This document shows, piece by piece, positions 1-6,081 of a DNA stretch of 8,081 bases; within the stretch, counting starts at the first letter, position 1, and each line of letters begins with the position of its first letter. The DNA comes from CAZEGV01 sp964511645 (GTDB lineage: Bacteria > Bacteroidota > Bacteroidia > Cytophagales > JAAEPT01), in assembly GCA_964511645.1 (NCBI GenBank), contig CAZEGV010000088.1, positions 1 to 8,081 of the forward strand. The letters are read 5' to 3'. A program made the position numbers and the translations under genes. The notes under the pieces were generated by a model. It ran no database searches. It worked only from the letters and a program-made list of their open reading frames with translations, and was not told where the DNA came from.

Positions 1-291
1 AATCATCATTATTTAAATACTTTTAATGACGTATTTTATAATTAAAATGGGATAAAAGCATTTTTAAGTTTTTTTCCGACTAAAAAAGTAACAGTTTATG
101 GCTTAAGTGAATTTGGTCCATCTTGGGGAGGAGGAAAAATAACTGCTTATTATACTCAACTAGGCGTAGGAGCAAAGTATCAAATCATCCCTAATCTTGA
201 AATAGAAACCTTACTTACTAAATTTCCGATTGGGACGAATACAGGTGCTGGCACAACTTTTAACTTAGGTATACGTTATTTAAAACGATGA
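1..291 (+). pseudogene. 3' end of an outer-membrane beta-barrel protein gene, interrupted by an in-frame stop
   Basis: Reading frame 1 is open from the window edge to a TAA at 43-45, then open again to TGA at 289-291. The part after the stop (82 codons) has no ATG, GTG or TTG in frame, so it cannot easily be a separate gene. It reads as the C-terminus of a longer protein. The translation alternates polar and hydrophobic/aromatic residues (KVTVYGLSEF, ITAYYTQLGVGAKY, NLEIETLL) with Gly/Asn-rich turns and ends FNLGIRYLKR, which is typical of the last strands of an outer-membrane barrel. The peptide before the stop (NTFNDVFYN) has the same character, so a nonsense change within one gene is the simplest reading. 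The stop overlaps the next gene's ATG (ATGA). I do not recognise the family. A sequencing error or a truncated but used allele is possible. Confidence 0.55.
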
Positions 292-602
292 AGCGGAAAG
301 GAATCATTTGCCTATTAGGGCTTTTTTTTATTCTAATAAGTGTTGCACAACAAGGGGGCATAATTAAATCTATTCAGTTTAAAGGCAATAAACGCACTAA
401 AGAGGCTTATCTAAAACGTTTTTTAACACTTAAAGAAGGGCTGAAGTACGATTCTATTTTACACCAATCAGATATTCAGCAACTCAAAAATTTACAACTT
501 TTTTATGAACTAAATCCTATTATTAACGATAGTTTAGGGGGGATTCACCTCGTATATGAGCTTAAAGAAGTCATAATCCAACTACCAACAAGTATTTTAT
601 AA
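288..602 (+). pseudogene. 5' piece of a broken Omp85/TamA-like outer-membrane protein gene: signal peptide and POTRA domain
   Basis: The ATG at 288 overlaps the stop of the preceding barrel gene. Residues 1-20 form a signal peptide: a KRK n-region, a hydrophobic stretch and a likely cleavage near SVA-QQ. Residues about 25-95 look like one POTRA domain, with a first strand IKSIQFKGNKRT, a helix AYLKRFLTLKEGLKY, a second helix DIQQLKNLQLF and closing strands around IHLVYELKEV. POTRA domains are periplasmic docking modules of Omp85 proteins (BamA, TamA). The frame ends at TAA 600-602 before any barrel, and the barrel continues in frame 1 (577-1323). Alone this piece would give a secreted 104-residue POTRA protein without a membrane anchor. 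A frameshift is certain if the two pieces were one gene; I think a deletion accompanied it. Confidence 0.6.
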
Positions 603-1323
603 CTATGATAATAACAACATAGGTTTAGGTATTTTGTATTGGCTAAATAACCGTGTATACATAAAGGGTGAAGGAAAATTCATCAATGAGAAATACCTAA
701 AAAGAGAACAAGAAGTATATCCACAAGGTGTTGAAGAGTTAAAAACCAATAAACTATTATTAAAAACGGCATTAGTATCCAACTTTATTAACTATGATAA
801 TATCTACCTAAACGGGTTTTATAATTATTTTTCGTTTGAGAATATTCGTTCAAAAAAATCTTACGAACGTTTCATTAAAATCAGTAATGAATTTAAACTT
901 TATAAAAAGATAAACCTACAGGGTAATTTTGCTTTTAGATTACGGACGGGGATTTCGTCTAATCAAAACAGTCCTTTTGCATCATTTGTAGCAGATACTT
1001 ACCTCAACATAAGAGGAGTAGGAGATCGAATTGCACGAGGCACGGCAGAGCTAGCCACCAATCTTGAATACAGACACTATATAAATTCATACCGCTCTCT
1101 CAAGCTTACAGGTGTAGGTTTTGTAGATGCTGGCACATGGCGTAATCCAGCAGGAAAAATTAAAGAGCTGATAGAGTATGACTCGGCAGTATTTTATAGC
1201 GGAATAGGTGTTAGAGTACATTTAAGTAAGTTTTATAACTCAATTTTCAGGTTAGATTATAGTGTAAATCTTAGAGACATTAACAATAGAGTTCTTATAT
1301 TTGGGGTAGGACAATACTTTTAA
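577..1323 (+). pseudogene. 3' piece of the same Omp85/TamA-like gene: C-terminal beta-barrel
   Basis: Frame 1 is open from 577 to TAA 1321-1323 and contains no ATG at all (a TTG at 634 is the first usual alternative start), so independent translation is unlikely. The protein is a string of amphipathic strands: FYNYDNNNIGLGILYW, KLLLKTALVSNFINY, NIYLNGFYNYFSF, KLTGVGFVDAGTW. It carries the Omp85-type signature NIRGVGDRIARGT followed by NLEYRHY, and ends FGVGQYF with the C-terminal Phe of a BAM-recognised beta signal. Omp85 barrels need 16 strands, usually 300 or more residues; only about 248 remain here. From memory of Bacteroidota relatives, several strands normally lie between the POTRA domain and the YDNNN segment. 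An internal deletion near 580-595 that also shifted the frame fits both the length and the frame change. The stop lies 12 nt before the Crp/Fnr gene. Confidence 0.6.
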
Positions 1324-1335
1324 TCCCACAAAAAA

Positions 1336-1968
1336 ATGCTAGCTACAAAAATAAAAGATTACTTCCCTTCATTGAGCCACCCCGAACTATTAAAAGAAAT
1401 TGTAGAGGTAAGTGAGTTGAGAGAAGTTCCAAAAGGAGAGGTGCTTATGGATGTAGGTCGCTATATTCAGTTTATGCCTCTACTACTCAAGGGTGTAATT
1501 AAAATCTACAGAGAGGACGAAGACGGAAACGAAATCTTACTTTATTACCTAGAAAGTGGCAAAACTTGTGCTATATCTATGACTTGCTGTATGCAAAAAG
1601 AAAAAAGTAGCATAAGAGCCATTGTAGAAGAAGATACCGAATTTATATCTATCCCTGTGCAATATGTGGATGAGTGGATGATGAAACATCGGGCTTGGAA
1701 AGATTTTATTTTAATGACTTATACCAATCGTTTTGATCAATTATTAACAGCCTTAGATGTAATTGCATTTAAAAAAATGGATCAGAGAGTTTTGCATTAT
1801 ATCAATGAAAAACTTAAATCTTCGGATAAAAAACACATCACCAATACCCATCAAGAAATAGCATTAGAGCTCAACACGTCAAGAGAAGTAGTTTCTAGAA
1901 TGCTCAAAAAACTAGAGCTAGCCGAAGAAATCACGATGAAAAGAGGAGAAATATCCATTGTTAAATAA
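1336..1968 (+). CDS. Crp/Fnr family transcriptional regulator with a Cys-rich sensor segment
   Basis: This is a 210-residue cytoplasmic DNA-binding regulator. Residues about 10-110 form a cyclic-nucleotide-binding-like beta-roll (EVPKGEVLMDVGRYIQFMPLLLKGVIKIYRED, then GNEILLYYLESG). The dimer helix follows at about 115-160. A winged helix-turn-helix occupies about 165-208, with recognition-helix region THQEIALELNTSREVVSRML. The segment GKTCAISMTCCMQ holds Cys78, Cys84 and Cys85. I recall this CxxxxxCC arrangement from flavobacterial Crp/Fnr proteins, so a thiol, persulfide, metal or iron-sulfur cofactor is possible. The roll lacks a clear cAMP-binding RxS phosphate cassette, so cAMP is an unlikely ligand. 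ATG 1336 is the first in-frame start after the barrel gene's stop; the leader CCCACAAAAAA has no Shine-Dalgarno sequence. Length and domains are complete. The target genes cannot be read from this window. Confidence 0.9.
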   Translation: MLATKIKDYFPSLSHPELLKEIVEVSELREVPKGEVLMDVGRYIQFMPLLLKGVIKIYREDEDGNEILLYYLESGKTCAISMTCCMQKEKSSIRAIVEEDTEFISIPVQYVDEWMMKHRAWKDFILMTYTNRFDQLLTALDVIAFKKMDQRVLHYINEKLKSSDKKHITNTHQEIALELNTSREVVSRMLKKLELAEEITMKRGEISIVK

Positions 1969-1970
1969 TA

Positions 1971-2144
1971 GGGCGTGACATTGTATGACCCAAAAAAGGT
2001 CATACAATGTCGGGCTTTTCGTTCCCAATCTTTGTTTATTTTTATGGCTTTGTCATACTGAGCTTGTTGAAGTACCAAAGTTATAAAAATAAACAAAGGA
2101 TTTCCACGAAGACATGTCCGTCTACTGACGGATCCCTCACGCTA
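1971..2144. repeat. Structured intergenic element of three hairpins between convergent genes; probable dispersed Bacteroidota repeat
   Basis: The element starts 2 nt after the regulator's stop and ends about 14 nt before the phosphatase stop. Hairpin 1 has perfect 14-nt arms (1977-1990 with 1998-2011) around a CAAAAAA loop. Hairpin 2 has 22-nt arms (2031-2052 with 2076-2097) with two G·U pairs in RNA. Its loop holds CTGAGCTTGTTGAAG (2058-2072), close to a CTGAGCTTGTCGAAG motif that I recall as dispersed in Bacteroidota genomes. Hairpin 3 is TCCGTC-tact-GACGGA (2117-2132). The ends can pair: GCGT 1973-1976 with ACGC 2139-2142. Linkers such as GTCGGGCTTTTCG and AAAGGATTTCCACGA look like conserved cores of repeats I have seen in this phylum. 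It is probably not coding. It may act as a bidirectional terminator or be a structured RNA or DNA repeat. The repeat identity is from memory and unsearched; the pairings are directly visible. Confidence 0.55.
1977..2019 (+). terminator. Candidate terminator of the Crp/Fnr gene (hairpin 1 plus short T run)
   Basis: GACATTGTATGACC and GGTCATACAATGTC form a perfect 14-bp stem with a 7-nt A-rich loop, 8 nt after the regulator's TAA. Downstream comes CGGGC and then only TTTT, so the U-tract is short and separated by 4 nt from the stem. Termination is plausible because of the position between convergent genes, but the hairpin also belongs to the larger repeat-like element and may serve another purpose. 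Confidence 0.45.
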
Positions 2145-2158
2145 CCATAATCACTTTT

Positions 2159-2764
2159 CTATAGAATATGACTTATGTTATTTCTCTCTATTATCGAAAA
2201 CTTATCACCATCAAAATCCAATAAATACAAACCAAGGTTATTATGTGCATAATCATCCATTTTGGCTAGGGATTGTCCTAATAACTGAGTAAGTAAAATC
2301 CTCATCGCTCTGCCATGCATACAAACCAATAACTTTGAAACAGGGGCTTTTTTGATTGCATCAATTACTTTTAATTGTTTCTGAGCAACATCTTTAGGAC
2401 TCTCTCCGCTTTGTATACAGAAATCCGTTTCTCCAGCCTTCCACTTGTCTATAACGTCCCAATAGTACTTGTTTTCGAATAAAGCCGTACCATCATATTT
2501 GCCCCAAGATATTTCGTTAAGTCCAGAAAATTGCTCCCAAGGTAGTTTTTTGACAATAAACCCTTGTACAGATTGATGAGTACGTTGTAGTCCAGAAGTG
2601 AATATCTGTTCTATTCCCTCATCTTTATAAGCGTCATAAAACTGCTTGGCTTGTGACACACCTGTCTCATTAAGAGAAGCATCAATAGTACCTCCTTGTA
2701 TGATTTTGTTCTTATTAAGGTCTGTTTCCCCATGTCTAATGAGGTATATTCTTTTGGGTTTCAT
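2159..2764 (-). CDS. Histidine phosphatase (phosphoglycerate mutase-like superfamily)
   Basis: This is a 201-residue cytoplasmic enzyme of the histidine phosphatase superfamily, branch 1. Near the start, LIRHGET gives Arg10 and the phospho-accepting His11. Arg61 lies in FTSGLQRTHQS, the candidate acid/base Glu84 in LNEISWGKYDG, and the second catalytic His150 in LLVCMHGRAMRILL. All expected catalytic residues are present and the length is normal. Substrate cannot be inferred: relatives include cofactor-dependent phosphoglycerate mutases, alpha-ribazole phosphatases (CobC) and broad-specificity phosphatases. At 201 residues it is shorter than a typical glycolytic dPGM (about 250), so a phosphatase of the CobC/PhoE kind is more likely. 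ATG at 2764-2762 sits directly before the catalytic motif, as is usual. It is transcribed divergently from the men operon and convergently with the Crp/Fnr gene. The stop is TAG. Confidence 0.9.
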   Translation of the reverse strand: MKPKRIYLIRHGETDLNKNKIIQGGTIDASLNETGVSQAKQFYDAYKDEGIEQIFTSGLQRTHQSVQGFIVKKLPWEQFSGLNEISWGKYDGTALFENKYYWDVIDKWKAGETDFCIQSGESPKDVAQKQLKVIDAIKKAPVSKLLVCMHGRAMRILLTQLLGQSLAKMDDYAHNNLGLYLLDFDGDKFSIIERNNISHIL

Positions 2765-2776
2765 GATTTTCTTCGA

Positions 2777-2792
2777 TAATAAGTACTTATTA
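2777..2792. promoter_or_regulatory. 16-nt perfect palindrome, candidate operator
   Basis: TAATAAGTACTTATTA is its own reverse complement. It lies in the divergent intergenic region, 12 nt upstream of the phosphatase ATG, between that start and the candidate minus-strand -7 element. A dimeric regulator bound there could block phosphatase transcription. Being A+T-rich, it could arise by chance, and no second clear copy is visible near the men genes. Confidence 0.35.
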
Positions 2793-2808
2793 AGCTATTT
2801 GTAAAGAG

Positions 2809-2816
2809 CAAAGTTA
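2809..2816 (-). promoter_or_regulatory. Candidate -7 promoter element for the phosphatase gene
   Basis: On the minus strand the bases read TAACTTTG, an exact match to the Bacteroidota -7 consensus TAnnTTTG. It lies about 45 nt upstream of the phosphatase ATG. I see no convincing TTTG -33 partner at the usual 17-23 nt spacing, so this is supported only by the -7 match and its position. Confidence 0.35.
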
Positions 2817-2830
2817 CTTAATAATAAGAT

Positions 2831-2862
2831 TTTGTATAACTTAGGGCTTATATACAAACTTG
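2831..2862 (+). promoter_or_regulatory. Candidate promoter of the menaquinone operon
   Basis: TTTG at 2831-2834 is followed after 20 nt by CAAACTTG (2855-2862), which matches the Bacteroidota -7 consensus TAnnTTTG at four of its six fixed positions. Transcription would start just before the ATG at 2875, giving a very short or no leader. A promoter must lie in this divergent region because the upstream gene points the other way, but the exact site is uncertain. Confidence 0.3.
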
Positions 2863-2874
2863 ACGTTTTCTTTT

Positions 2875-3291
2875 ATGTTTCGCAATAATATAAGCTTAGA
2901 ACTTTTAAATAAAAAAATGGCAATTAACTCTCTAGCACATATGGACGTAGAGTTTACAGAGATAGGAGATGATTATTTATGTGCCAAGATGCCCGTTAAT
3001 CAAAACAGCCATCAGCCAATGGGGATTCTTCACGGTGGAATGTCTGTATTTCTGGCAGAATCTGTAGCAAGTGTTGCTGGCAATTTTTTCTTGGATTTAG
3101 AAAAACAATACTGTGTCGGTTTATCAATAAATGCTAACCACATTAGAGCCATGAAAACAGGTTTTTTATACGCTAAAGCTAAACCTATTCACTTAGGTAG
3201 GACAACCCAAGTATGGGCAATTGATATGACCAATGAAGAAGGTAAAATGGTTTGTATTTCGAGATTAACAATGGCAGTAATTACAAAATAA
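2875..3291 (+). CDS. menI: Hotdog-fold thioesterase, probable 1,4-dihydroxy-2-naphthoyl-CoA hydrolase
   Basis: This 138-residue PaaI/YdiI-type hotdog thioesterase probably hydrolyses DHNA-CoA, the MenB product, to DHNA before prenylation. The active-site stretch NQNSHQPMGILHGG (residues 43-55) is followed by the catalytic-type Glu62 in VFLAESVAS, the HGG...E pattern of this family. The later strands VGLSINANHIRAM and TGFLYAKAKPIHLGRTTQVWAI are also typical. Function is inferred from the family and from being first gene of a men operon; another acyl-CoA substrate is possible. I chose ATG 2875 over an upstream in-frame TTG at 2860 because the TTG overlaps the candidate -7 element and the ATG gives the usual family length. 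The stop TAA shares one base with the menF ATG (TAATG), so the two are probably translationally coupled. No Shine-Dalgarno sequence precedes the start. Confidence 0.82.
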   Translation: MFRNNISLELLNKKMAINSLAHMDVEFTEIGDDYLCAKMPVNQNSHQPMGILHGGMSVFLAESVASVAGNFFLDLEKQYCVGLSINANHIRAMKTGFLYAKAKPIHLGRTTQVWAIDMTNEEGKMVCISRLTMAVITK

Positions 3292-4394
3292 TGAATTTAA
3301 ACGAATTTATTAAGAAAATTTTACTGCCTTTATGGAGTAATAGAGTACCATTTGTATGCTACCATATGCCTCAATCAGATGATTTTGTACTATTGGTAAA
3401 CGACACTCCTAAAGAAGTGAACTTGGAAAACTTTGATTTTGAAAATAAAGGGTTTGTCTTGTTTCCTTATGAATCAAATAAGAAAAAAGGAATTTATTTT
3501 TCAGATAATAATGTTTTAAAATACAATTCAAAAACAAAAGAATTATTTGGTAACCCTAATAAAGTCATAAAAAAACATAGGGTAGAAGAAGACGAGATTT
3601 TATCTATAAATAAAGAAGGATTTGAAAAAAATGTAGCTTTAGCAATCAACTTAATTAAAAATGGACTACTACAAAAAGTTGTTGTTTCTAAAATTAAAAC
3701 CAATCAAATAAATAACTTTTCTGAGTATATAAAACAGCTATTTGAGTCTTACCCAAATACTTTCACACATCTTTCATACACTACTCAATATGGCTTGTGG
3801 TTAGGAGCTAGCCCAGAAATTTTACTTGAACGTAAAAATAACAAAATTAAAACTATTGCCTTGGCAGGTACTCAGCTAGGGGTAGGGAAAGAGACTCGTG
3901 ATGCTCAGTGGACTCAAAAAGAAATAGCCGAGCAAGCTTTGGTGACTCGGTATATCATCAATAGATTTAAAGAAATTAGATTGAGAGAATTTGAGGACAT
4001 CGGACCAAAAACAGTTAAAGCTGGACATTTGTTTCATTTACTTACAGAGTTTCATATTGATGAAAAAGAAGTAAATATCCCCAATCTATTTACTGTTTTA
4101 GTAAAATTATTACATCCTACTTCGGCAGTTTGCGGAATGCCATTAGCGAAAGCGGAAGCATTTATAAAAGAAACAGAAATACACAACAGAAACTTATTTA
4201 CCGGGTTTTTAGGGCCGATAAATATGGGGGATGAATCACATCTTTTTGTAAACTTAAGAACAGCAAAAATAGTAGACAAAGTAATCTATACTTACGCAGG
4301 AGCGGGTATCACGATTGACTCTGACCCAAGTAAAGAATGGGAAGAAACAGAATTAAAATGCAATACGATGCTAAATTTACTAGACGACAACTAA
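3291..4394 (+). CDS. menF: Isochorismate synthase, menaquinone pathway
   Basis: MenF isomerises chorismate to isochorismate, the committed step into menaquinone synthesis, using Mg2+. The 367-residue protein has the chorismate-binding fold. KVVVSK (129-134) contains Lys129, aligning with the catalytic lysine of MenF/EntC/MbtI. LWLGASPEILLER (169-181) and IALAGT (189-194) are the family's substrate-pocket motifs. LLHPTSAVCGMPLAKAEAFIKETE (273-296), NLFTGFLGP (301-309) and TYAGAGITIDSDPSKEWEETELK (334-356) form the C-terminal active-site half. It is shorter than E. coli MenF (431 residues), mostly in the variable N-terminal part, which is usual in Bacteroidota. An EntC-type siderophore role is less likely because menD follows. 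ATG 3291 overlaps the previous stop by one base; an upstream TTG at 3252 would extend into the thioesterase gene without need. Confidence 0.92.
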   Translation: MNLNEFIKKILLPLWSNRVPFVCYHMPQSDDFVLLVNDTPKEVNLENFDFENKGFVLFPYESNKKKGIYFSDNNVLKYNSKTKELFGNPNKVIKKHRVEEDEILSINKEGFEKNVALAINLIKNGLLQKVVVSKIKTNQINNFSEYIKQLFESYPNTFTHLSYTTQYGLWLGASPEILLERKNNKIKTIALAGTQLGVGKETRDAQWTQKEIAEQALVTRYIINRFKEIRLREFEDIGPKTVKAGHLFHLLTEFHIDEKEVNIPNLFTVLVKLLHPTSAVCGMPLAKAEAFIKETEIHNRNLFTGFLGPINMGDESHLFVNLRTAKIVDKVIYTYAGAGITIDSDPSKEWEETELKCNTMLNLLDDN

Positions 4395-4407
4395 ATAAAA
4401 AATACAA

Positions 4408-6081
4408 TTGGAAGCTATTATAAATATATCTGAAATTTGTCATCAACTAGGTGTGAAGCACGCCGTTTTATCTCCGGGGTCTAGAAATGCCCCACTAACG
4501 ATTTCTTTTGCTCGACATAAAGAGATAGAATGTATCTCAGTTCCAGATGAGAGAAGTGCTGGTTTTATAGCCTTGGGGTTGGCAACTACTAGTAAAGAAC
4601 CTGTTATACTGTGTTGCACATCAGGTACTGCTTTGGCAAATTATCTACCTTCAATAATTGAAGCAAAGCTTAGACATATTCCTTTGGTTGTAATGAGTGC
4701 CGATAGACCACTAGAGTGGATTGGACAAGGAGATGGGCAAGCAATCCACCAACATAATATTTATGGCGATTATGTAAAGCGATTTTTTGAAGTCTTACCT
4801 GATTATGAAAATAAAGAAAGTAAATGGCTGTTACACCGTACTATTTCTGAAGCTGTTAACCTTTCTATGAACAATAGTAAAGGACCTGTACACATCAACA
4901 TCCCTTTTAGAGAACCTTTTTACCCAAACTTAAACGAGGAACCAAATAAACTCTGTAATGTTATCATAAAAGATAATCCAATATTTGGATTGTCAGATTA
5001 CCAGATAAAAAACATTAATGTTGAGATAAATAACTATCAAAAAGTATTGGTAGTAGCGGGAGAAAATTCAAGTACTCAAATCCTTATACAACAGTTAGAA
5101 TTATTAGGAATACCTTGTATAACTGATTGTAATTCTAACTTATCTGGAATTGAGTATTCAATTTCTCATCATGACACTTTTTTGACCAAAGATAGAAAAG
5201 AATTAGACAAACTTGTTCCTGATTTGATAATCACGATAGGAGAACATTTTATTTCTAAAAATTTAAAAGTTTTTTTGCGAAAGCATAAAGAAAATACAAA
5301 ACACTGGCATATTGGACTAAACGATAATGTAGCAGATATTTTTCAATGTTTGAGTAGAATAATCCAAGTAGAACCGATCTATTTTTTCAATAAGGTAGAG
5401 TATAAGATACCAAACAATGAGTTTTTGGAAGATTATCTTTGCGAAGAACGTAAAGCGATAATTTATCTCAATAGAACGGTTCAAAAAGAAAGTTTTAATG
5501 AATTTATAAACACTCAAACGTTTATGAATGTACTGCCTGATAATAGTATTTTATTTGTAGGTAACAGTATGCCAATAAGGTATGTGAATATAATGCAACC
5601 AACTGATAATAAGTGTGTCTCTATCTATGCCAACCGAGGGTCTAGTGGAATAGATGGCACAAGTAGTACAGCGGTAGGAATAGCTTTGAAGCACCCAAAT
5701 AAAATAGTTACCTTGTTGGTTGGGGATATTGCTTTTTTGTATGATAAAAATGCTTTTTGGGTAAACCCAATGCCTTCTAACCTAAGGATAATTGTATCCA
5801 ACAATGCGGGAGGCGGAATTTTTAATATGATAAAAGGGCCGGGACAACAACCAGAATTAGAGACGTATTTTATGACGAAACATGACAGAACTGCTCAGCA
5901 AGTTTGTAAAGAATCAGGAATAGGATATTACAAAACAAGGGATAAAAAAAGTTTAATCAAAGGCTTAGAAATCTTGTATAAACAAGAAAATACAATTAAG
6001 TTGCTAGAAGTTTTTACTTCAATAAAGGAGAATACAAAAGAATACGAAGCGTACAAAAAATTAGAAGGATATGGCGAATAA
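4408..6081 (+). CDS. menD: SEPHCHC synthase (MenD)
   Basis: MenD is a thiamine-diphosphate and Mg2+-dependent enzyme that joins 2-oxoglutarate to isochorismate with loss of CO2, giving SEPHCHC. The 557-residue protein shows the complete three-domain layout. The N-terminal domain has LSPGSRNAPL (21-30) and the cofactor-activating Glu48 in VPDERSAGF, followed by CCTSGTALANYLP and SADRP. A weakly conserved central domain spans roughly 190-350. The C-terminal domain has YANRGSSGIDGTSSTAVG (407-424) and the diphosphate/Mg motif GDIAFLYD (439-446) through NNAGGGIF (465-472). The frame opens after TAA at 4396-4398 and contains no ATG before about residue 96, beyond essential motifs, so TTG 4408 is the likely start. 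It leaves a slightly short N-terminus. The gap to menF is 13 nt and the 3' end overlaps menB by 11 nt. Confidence 0.92.
   Translation: MEAIINISEICHQLGVKHAVLSPGSRNAPLTISFARHKEIECISVPDERSAGFIALGLATTSKEPVILCCTSGTALANYLPSIIEAKLRHIPLVVMSADRPLEWIGQGDGQAIHQHNIYGDYVKRFFEVLPDYENKESKWLLHRTISEAVNLSMNNSKGPVHINIPFREPFYPNLNEEPNKLCNVIIKDNPIFGLSDYQIKNINVEINNYQKVLVVAGENSSTQILIQQLELLGIPCITDCNSNLSGIEYSISHHDTFLTKDRKELDKLVPDLIITIGEHFISKNLKVFLRKHKENTKHWHIGLNDNVADIFQCLSRIIQVEPIYFFNKVEYKIPNNEFLEDYLCEERKAIIYLNRTVQKESFNEFINTQTFMNVLPDNSILFVGNSMPIRYVNIMQPTDNKCVSIYANRGSSGIDGTSSTAVGIALKHPNKIVTLLVGDIAFLYDKNAFWVNPMPSNLRIIVSNNAGGGIFNMIKGPGQQPELETYFMTKHDRTAQQVCKESGIGYYKTRDKKSLIKGLEILYKQENTIKLLEVFTSIKENTKEYEAYKKLEGYGE

Noticed and set aside
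1851..2096. Minus-strand open frame of 81 codons running from the intergenic element into the regulator gene
   Set aside because: It is made of hairpin and repeat sequence plus the antisense of the Crp/Fnr HTH coding region, and shows no domain character.
2860..2874. TTG at 2860 as start of the hotdog thioesterase
   Set aside because: It overlaps the candidate -7 element, and ATG 2875 gives the usual protein length.
3252..3290. TTG at 3252 as start of menF
   Set aside because: It lies inside the thioesterase coding sequence, whereas ATG 3291 gives a TAATG coupled junction and a normal N-terminus.
3494..4279. Minus-strand open frames (3494-3703 and 4052-4279) inside menF
   Set aside because: They lie wholly antisense to the conserved menF coding sequence and have no recognisable motif.
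3291..4394. Siderophore-type isochorismate synthase (EntC) or salicylate synthase
   Set aside because: Motifs alone do not exclude it, but the tight linkage to menD, menB and menE makes MenF far more likely.
5317..5517. Minus-strand open frame inside menD
   Set aside because: Antisense to menD coding sequence, low complexity, no supporting signals.
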